From: Nannocystaceae bacterium
Lineage (GTDB): Bacteria; Myxococcota_A; Polyangia; Nannocystales; Nannocystaceae
DNA: 51,645 bases
Direction of reading: 5' to 3'
Assembly: GCA_019694555.1 (NCBI GenBank)
Contig: JAIBBS010000041.1
Coordinates: 1-51,645, forward strand
The notes under the pieces are model-generated. The model ran no database searches and had not been told where the DNA came from. It saw nothing but the letters and a program-made list of their open reading frames with translations. Shown piece after piece: positions 47,104 to 51,645 of this stretch (position 1 is its first letter; every line of letters starts with the position of its first letter). The position numbers and the translations under genes are program-made.

Positions 47104-48885
47104 ATGTCGAGCCTGCAGCGGCGCAATGACCTGCTGGACGTCACGGTCTCGCGCGCGATCGTGTCGCGGGGTGGGCGCCCGCTGGGCGGCACCGCGCTGC
47201 GCCTGGGCGCCACCGCGGTGTTCCTGTCGCTGGCGCTGCTGTTCTCCGATGTCGTGACGCGGATCGTGTTCATCGCGTTCGCGGTCGCGGTGCTGCTGCT
47301 GCTGCTGCCGCTGATGGACCGCCGGCTCGCGAGCATCGCCGCGGCGATCGATCGCGTCGACCGCCCGCGCGCGAACAAGTGGCTGGGCTCGCTCGAGAAG
47401 CTGCGCGTGGTCTCGAGCTTCGCGCCGCATGCCTGGGTCGCGCTGCAGAAGGGCAAGCTGCACCTGGTCGCCGGCAACGGTCGCGCGGCGGCGAAGTGCT
47501 TCGCGGACTGTGCTCGCATCGCGGGTGCACCGGAGGAGCCCGCGCTGGTGAGCGCGCAGGCGCACGGGCTCTTGCTCGCCGGCGATCGCAAGGAGGCGCG
47601 CGAGCTGCTGCAGGGGCTCGAGCGGCGCAACCAGCTGTCGGGGCGCGACCATCTCGATCTCGCGATCGCGCAGCTCGAGGACGCGGGCCGCGGCGGCGCG
47701 ATCAAGCAGCACGTCGAGGCCGCGCGCGAGAGCTTCGGCGGTCACCCGCGGGTGCTCGCCGCGCTGGCGCTGGCGAGCGCGCGGCAAGACGACGCGACCG
47801 AGGCGCTCACGTGGCTCGAGGCCGCGCAGAACCACGAGGATCTCGCGTCCGACGACGTCGCGGGCGAGCTGGTCCGGCGCGCGCGCAAGGCCCTGCGCTC
47901 GGCGATCGAAGCGGCGGAGAAGCGCGCACGCAAGGGCGCGAAGGCCGAGGCCGCGGCGCCACGCGAGGAGCCCAAGGCAGCGAGCTCGGCGCGCGAGAGC
48001 AAGCGCGATCGCAAGGATCGCCGCAAGGAGCGTCGCGAGAAGCGTCGCGCGGGCAAGGCGGATGGCGCGGACGCGGCGAAGCAAGACGCGGCGAAGCAGC
48101 GCGCGGCGCAGGAGGCTGCGGCGAAGCAGCGTGCGGCGGACGAGGCTGCGGCGAAGAAGCGCGCGGCGGACGAGGCTGCGGCGAAGCAGCGTGCAGCGGA
48201 CGAAGCCGCGGCGAAGCAGCGCGCGGCGGACGAAGCCGCGGCGAAGCAACGTGCGGCAGACGAGGCTGCGGCGAAGCAACGCGCCGCCGACGAAGCCGCG
48301 GCGAAGCAACGCGCGGCGGACGAGGCCGCCGCGAAGCAGCGCGCGGCGGACGAGGCCGCGGCGAAGCAGCGCGCGGCGGACGAGGCCGCCGCGAAGCAGC
48401 GCGCGGCGGACGAGGCCGCCGCGAAGCAGCGCGCGGCGGACGAGGCCGCGGCGAAGCAACGCGCGGCGGACGAAGCCGCGGCGAAGCAGCGCGCCGCCGA
48501 CGAGGCCGCCGCGAAGCAACGCGCCGCCGACGAGGCCGCCGCGAAGCAGCGCGCCGCCGACGAGATCGCCGAGCGGCAGCGCGCCGAGGCCGAGGCTGCG
48601 TTGCTGCGACGCCGTGCCGAGCAGGAGGCCGCGGAAGCGAAGCAGCGTGCCGAGCAGGAGGCCGCGGAGGCGCGTCGCCGCGCGGAGGCGGAGGTCGCGG
48701 CCGCGATCGCGGCTGCTGCGGCCGCGCCGGAGCCGACGTTCCTGCCGCCGCCGTTGCCCACCGCGCCCGCGCGCGCACCGGCAGTGGCGGCGCCGCCGAG
48801 CGTTGCGGCCGCGCCACCGCAGGCGGCGATCGATTCGGGTTGGGACGAGCTGCTCGGCGACGCGGAGTCGCCCAGCAAGTCCTGA
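47104..48885 (+). CDS. Membrane/TPR protein with long tandem-repeat coiled coil
   Basis: 593 residues. Two hydrophobic helices at the N-terminus (LGATAVFLSLALLFSDV and IVFIAFAVAVLLLLLPL) anchor it. A TPR-like region follows (~100-280, WVALQKGKLHLVAGNGRAAA, ALALASARQDDATEALTWL), then a highly basic stretch (RESKRDRKDRRKERREKRR). About 16 near-identical decapeptides AADEAAAKQR (~330-490) come next and should form a very long TolA-like helix. The tail is Pro/Ala-rich and ends DSGWDELLGDAESPSKS. It is divergent from the dynamin operon and convergent with mglA. Function unknown, possibly a spacer or tether. Confidence 0.72.
   Translation: MSSLQRRNDLLDVTVSRAIVSRGGRPLGGTALRLGATAVFLSLALLFSDVVTRIVFIAFAVAVLLLLLPLMDRRLASIAAAIDRVDRPRANKWLGSLEKLRVVSSFAPHAWVALQKGKLHLVAGNGRAAAKCFADCARIAGAPEEPALVSAQAHGLLLAGDRKEARELLQGLERRNQLSGRDHLDLAIAQLEDAGRGGAIKQHVEAARESFGGHPRVLAALALASARQDDATEALTWLEAAQNHEDLASDDVAGELVRRARKALRSAIEAAEKRARKGAKAEAAAPREEPKAASSARESKRDRKDRRKERREKRRAGKADGADAAKQDAAKQRAAQEAAAKQRAADEAAAKKRAADEAAAKQRAADEAAAKQRAADEAAAKQRAADEAAAKQRAADEAAAKQRAADEAAAKQRAADEAAAKQRAADEAAAKQRAADEAAAKQRAADEAAAKQRAADEAAAKQRAADEAAAKQRAADEAAAKQRAADEIAERQRAEAEAALLRRRAEQEAAEAKQRAEQEAAEARRRAEAEVAAAIAAAAAAPEPTFLPPPLPTAPARAPAVAAPPSVAAAPPQAAIDSGWDELLGDAESPSKS
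48091..48570 (+). repeat. 30-bp tandem repeats, about 16 copies
   Basis: In-frame direct repeats of GCGAAGCAGCGCGCGGCGGA plus GACGAGGC-type ends encode AADEAAAKQR. Copies differ mainly at synonymous third positions, which indicates selection on the peptide and repeat expansion by slippage or recombination. Confidence 0.9.
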
Positions 48886-48895
48886 CGCGCGGGCG

Positions 48896-49483
48896 TCAGC
48901 CGCCCTTGCGCAGCTCGGTCAGCACTTGCTTCGCGAGCGCGCGCAGGGTGTCGAACACACCCACGCCCGTGGTCGCGACGGCCTCGAACTCGGGCACCTT
49001 GGTCGGGTTGAGGACCTCGGCGAGCTCCTCGACCGGCACGACCGACGGCAGGTCGCGCTTGTTGTACTGGACGACGTACGGCAGCTTGTCGAGGTCGTAG
49101 CCCTGCTCGGTGAGGTTGTCGCGCAGGTTCTCGAGGCTCTCGATGTTGGCCTCCATGCGCTCCATCTGCGAGTCGGCCACGAAGCACACGCCGTCGACGC
49201 CCTTGAGGATCAGCTTGCGGCTCGCGTCGTAGAAGACCTGGCCCGGCACCGTGTAGAGGTGGAAGCGCGTGCGGAAGCCGCGGATCTCACCGAGCGACAG
49301 CGGCAGGAAATCGAAGAACAACGTGCGCTCGGTTTCGGTCGCGAGCGAGATCATCTTGCCCTTCGCGTCGGGCTTGGTCTTGTTGTAGATGTACTGCAGG
49401 TTCGTGGTCTTCCCGCACAGACCCGGACCGTAGTAGACCAGCTTGCAGTTGATCTCGCGCGAGCTGTAGTTGATGAAGGACAT
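48896..49483 (-). CDS. mglA: MglA-type Ras-like GTPase
   Basis: A 195-residue bacterial small GTPase that sets cell polarity and drives gliding and type IV pilus motility in Myxococcus. The P-loop is [14 protein letters not shown] (19-26), the switch-region strand reads [17 protein letters not shown], and nucleotide specificity comes from [28 protein letters not shown] is a typical MglA N-terminus and the length matches the 195-residue family. It is 41 nt downstream of mglB, its GTPase-activating partner, in a leftward unit. Confidence 0.96.
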   Translation of the reverse strand: MSFINYSSREINCKLVYYGPGLCGKTTNLQYIYNKTKPDAKGKMISLATETERTLFFDFLPLSLGEIRGFRTRFHLYTVPGQVFYDASRKLILKGVDGVCFVADSQMERMEANIESLENLRDNLTEQGYDLDKLPYVVQYNKRDLPSVVPVEELAEVLNPTKVPEFEAVATTGVGVFDTLRALAKQVLTELRKGG

Positions 49484-49524
49484 GCCCTTCGAATTCCATC
49501 TGGGCGCGATCGCCCGCGAGAGCG

Positions 49525-50004
49525 TCAGTCGTTGAAGAGGTTGTCGATGTCGGCGTCGGTGATCTCGGCGAATACGCTCTGCTGAGGCGACTGCGCCTTC
49601 TTGGCCACATCCTCGAGGATGGACTCGAGCTCCGTGGTCGCCTTCTTCACGCGCAGCTTCACCAGGCCCAAGGTGGTGGCCTTGTCGAACAACGCCACCA
49701 GGATCACGCGCCGGCCCACGAGCGTCATGTGCACGCTCGCGTCCTTGCCCTCGTGGAACTGGCCAGTGAACTCTTCTTCCTCGATGAGCTTGGCGATGCC
49801 GCCGGTGGCCGCGACGTTGCCGGCCACCAGGGAGCTGAGCGAGGTCGTGTCGAGCTCGGCGGCGGAGCCCGAGGCAGCGATCAGCTGCCCGTTCTTGTCG
49901 ACGACGAGGATCGCTCGCGAGCGCGAGTCCTGTTGCAGGCGGTCGGCGACGGACTGGATCCGCCGAACCTCGTCCTCGTACATCACGAGTTGTGGCGTGA
50001 GCAT
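49525..50004 (-). CDS. mglB: MglB-type Roadblock/LC7 GTPase-activating protein
   Basis: A 159-residue dimeric roadblock/LC7 protein that stimulates MglA GTP hydrolysis and excludes MglA-GTP from the lagging pole. The roadblock core runs from [20 protein letters not shown] through [19 protein letters not shown] to [20 protein letters not shown] and [19 protein letters not shown]. The C-terminal tail ([12 protein letters not shown]) is acidic, as in MglB. GAGGAG lies about 12 nt upstream of the ATG. mglB precedes mglA as in Myxococcus. Confidence 0.94.
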   Translation of the reverse strand: MLTPQLVMYEDEVRRIQSVADRLQQDSRSRAILVVDKNGQLIAASGSAAELDTTSLSSLVAGNVAATGGIAKLIEEEEFTGQFHEGKDASVHMTLVGRRVILVALFDKATTLGLVKLRVKKATTELESILEDVAKKAQSPQQSVFAEITDADIDNLFND

Positions 50005-50211
50005 TGCGGAAACGCACTCCTCGCGGATGGGGCCGCCGGGGAACCGGGCGAACCTAGCAAACTCGTCTGGGCAAGTCTACGGCCGCAAGGCCGGCCCATC
50101 GCTGCAACACGATGCAGTGGTGCGGGGGTACGCCACCTGCCGCGGCCCTTGGGCCCACGACGCCCTGGCGCCGCGCGGATGGGCCCCGCGACGGCCGTTC
50201 GCCCGCGCGCT

Positions 50212-50835
50212 TCACAAGCTGCGGCGTTCTTGCAACGCGCGGTGGAGCGTGGTGACGTCCGCGTACTCGAGCTCGCCGCCCACCGCGAGACCCGACGCGA
50301 TGCGCGTGACCTTCACGCCCAGCGGTGCGATCAGGCGCGAGAGGTAGAGCGCGGTCGCATCACCCTCGACGTTGGGGCTCGTCGCGACGATGATCTCGTG
50401 CACCGCGTCCTGCGCTGCGCCAGCACCATCGTGGCTCTGCAGCCGACGCAGCAGCGCGTCCACGCGCAGCTCCGCGGGTCCGACTCCGGCCAACGGATCG
50501 AGCACGCCGTGCAGCACGTGGTACACGCCGCGGAAGACCCCGGCGCGCTCGATGGCCATGCGATCCTGGGGCTGCGCGACCACGCAGATGGTGCCGTGGT
50601 CGCGGCGCGCGTCGTCGCAGCGGGCACAGATCTCGGTCGGCGTCAGATCGCAGCACACGCGGCACAGCTTGAGCGTCTCGTGCACCGAGCCCACGGCCTC
50701 GGCCAGCGTGCGTACGTACTCGGGCTCCGCGCGGACCAGCGCGAGCGCGAGTCGCATCGCCGTCTTCTCGCCGATGCCCGGCAGCCGCGCCAGCAGGGTC
50801 GCGAGGCGCTGCAGCGGATCGACCGGCGTGCTCAC
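50212..50835 (-). CDS. recR: Recombination mediator protein RecR
   Basis: 207 residues. The N-terminal helix-hairpin-helix (LLARLPGIGEKTAMRLALAL) binds DNA. A C4 zinc finger follows (LCRVCCDLTPTEICARC), then a TOPRIM domain (GTICVVAQPQDRMAIERAG, EIIVATSPNVEGDATALYL) and the C-terminal IASGLAVGGELEYAD segment. RecR works with RecF (also in this window) and RecO to load RecA. It starts with GTG 50835, overlapping the ybaB stop by 4 nt, in the common dnaX-ybaB-recR order. Confidence 0.95.
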   Translation of the reverse strand: MSTPVDPLQRLATLLARLPGIGEKTAMRLALALVRAEPEYVRTLAEAVGSVHETLKLCRVCCDLTPTEICARCDDARRDHGTICVVAQPQDRMAIERAGVFRGVYHVLHGVLDPLAGVGPAELRVDALLRRLQSHDGAGAAQDAVHEIIVATSPNVEGDATALYLSRLIAPLGVKVTRIASGLAVGGELEYADVTTLHRALQERRSL

Positions 50836-51158
50836 AGGCCCGGGATCATGCCGGGCGGCAGCATGCCCGGCGGCAGCATCGACGTCATGCGCTCCTGCGC
50901 GACGGCACGGGCGCGATCGAGCGCGTTGTTGACCGCGGCGACGATGAGGTCTTGGACCATGTCGCGGGTCTCTTGCATCGCGGTCGGATCGATCTCGATC
51001 GAGACGATGCGCTGACCGCCGGTGGCCTTGACCTTGACCATGCCCGCGCCGGAGGTGCCCTCGACGGTCACCTGCTCGAGCGCGCGTTGCAGCATGGCCA
51101 TGGTCTCCTGCATCTGCTGCGCCTGGCGCATGAGCTCTGCGAGGTCGATCTCGGGCAT
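50832..51158 (-). CDS. ybaB: YbaB/EbfC-family nucleoid-associated protein
   Basis: A 108-residue small DNA-binding protein. It shows the family pattern IDLAELMRQAQQMQETMAML, VEGTSGAGMVKVKATGGQR and IDPTAMQETRDMVQDLIVAAVNNAL. It ends with an unusual Met/Pro-rich tail repeating LPPGM (SMLPPGMLPPGMIPGL). It sits between dnaX and recR, the classic operon position. The start is ATG 51158; longer frames upstream enter the dnaX coding region. Confidence 0.93.
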   Translation of the reverse strand: MPEIDLAELMRQAQQMQETMAMLQRALEQVTVEGTSGAGMVKVKATGGQRIVSIEIDPTAMQETRDMVQDLIVAAVNNALDRARAVAQERMTSMLPPGMLPPGMIPGL

Positions 51159-51178
51159 GGCGGGCGCAGAGGATAGCA

Positions 51179-51645
51179 CTACCGCTCGCCCAGCGGCCGC
51201 GTGGTCGCGAGCTGGGCGTCGAAATCGCGGAGCAGCGCCGTGATCGCGGGGTGGACCCGCGCCTCGGCTTCGACCTGCGCGCGCAGCTCCTCGCGGCGGC
51301 GCCGCTCGACCAGCACGAGGCTGGGGCACTCGGGCAGGCTCGCGGGTTCGTCGACGAGCTCGACCACCACCGGTGCGCCGCACTGCTCGCGCGCCAGCTG
51401 CTCGAGCCGAGCACGGCGCTCGCTGGTGAGGCCCTCGTAGGCGAAGCTGCCGCGCGGCGCGGCGAGACGCAGCGCACCGTCGCCGTAGTGCGCGAGGCCG
51501 ACCTCGCCGAGCATCGCCGAGAGGTACTCGTCGCCCTCGCGCACGATCGCGACCAGGGCCGTCCATGCGCCGAAGGGGTCCTCGGAGGGATCGCGGATCA
51601 CCGGCGGTGCAGCGCAGACCGGGCTCGGCGAGGGTTCGGGCTCGA
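51179..51645 (-). CDS. dnaX: DNA polymerase III subunit gamma/tau, C-terminal part (runs off the right edge)
   Basis: The visible ~154 C-terminal residues begin in a Pro/Glu-rich linker (EPEPSPSPVCAAPP) and continue into a folded tail (DPFGAWTALVAIVREGDEYL, YGDGALRLAAPRGSFAYEG, AITALLRDFDAQLATTRPLG). The AAA+ clamp-loader core lies beyond the window, so the identity rests mainly on the C-terminal character and on the following ybaB-recR genes, which accompany dnaX in most bacteria. It is 20 nt upstream of ybaB. Confidence 0.75.
   Translation of the reverse strand, partial: EPEPSPSPVCAAPPVIRDPSEDPFGAWTALVAIVREGDEYLSAMLGEVGLAHYGDGALRLAAPRGSFAYEGLTSERRARLEQLAREQCGAPVVVELVDEPASLPECPSLVLVERRRREELRAQVEAEARVHPAITALLRDFDAQLATTRPLGER

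Noticed and set aside
48091..48570. Regular 30-bp repeats resembling a CRISPR array
   Set aside because: The repeats are contiguous without spacers, remain in frame and encode a decapeptide, so this is a protein repeat.

Overview
The window is very GC-rich chromosomal DNA and looks like the replication-origin neighbourhood of a myxobacterium-type organism (Myxococcota). This rests on a CarD/CdnL-type regulator, an mglB-mglA pair (the polarity and gliding GTPase switch of myxobacteria), a response regulator fused to a PATAN/DUF4388 domain, many TPR and Pro/Ala-rich proteins, and lineage-typical secreted hypotheticals. The Pro/Ala-rich style would fit Nannocystis-like lineages, but that placement is inference.

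Left part (1-16.2 kb). A proline-rich protein runs off the left edge. Then come a small tail-anchored-type protein, thiE and rarD (leftward), uvrB with an XRE regulator (rightward), two envelope hypotheticals, trmB, a two-gene phosphorelay-like module (a degenerate histidine kinase/phosphotransferase overlapping a REC-PAS-histidine kinase), a DUF72-like protein, a lysine-rich histone H1-like protein with a near-consensus promoter, a leucyl aminopeptidase, a lipoprotein, the CarD gene with a perfectly spaced promoter and structured leader, and a small DUF3347-like lipoprotein.

Origin core (16.2-31.3 kb). gyrB, recF, dnaN and dnaA run leftward, and rpmH, rnpA, yidD, yidC, jag and mnmE run rightward. 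The divergence point between dnaA and rpmH (22918-23630) is the best oriC candidate and carries a DnaA-box-like sequence inside a 7-bp hairpin. bioF-bioD (leftward) are inserted between mnmE and rsmG. Two parS palindromes (30675-30690 and 31313-31328) flank a gene-less stretch after rsmG, where many bacteria carry parA-parB. The second, perfectly canonical parS lies inside the 3' end of a rhomboid-TPR gene.

Right part (31.3-51.6 kb). A REC-PATAN-TPR membrane protein is translationally coupled to tsaD, followed by rsmA and mutM (whose zinc finger has Asp in place of the fourth Cys). After a structured gene-poor stretch comes an ECF sigma factor with a likely membrane anti-sigma factor. Next is a tightly overlapping leftward operon: an M48-like pseudo-metallopeptidase, two dynamin-like GTPases (one with a long TPR-like N-terminus) and rnhB. 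It is divergent from a membrane/TPR protein with a long 30-bp tandem-repeat coiled coil. The window ends with mglB-mglA and the dnaX (partial)-ybaB-recR operon.

A recurring sequence feature is a TAYNNT-type -10 hexamer ending 7-11 nt before the start codon of several genes, which suggests widespread nearly leaderless transcripts. The dynamin/pseudo-protease operon and the unusual parS arrangement are the most interesting candidates for undescribed biology.
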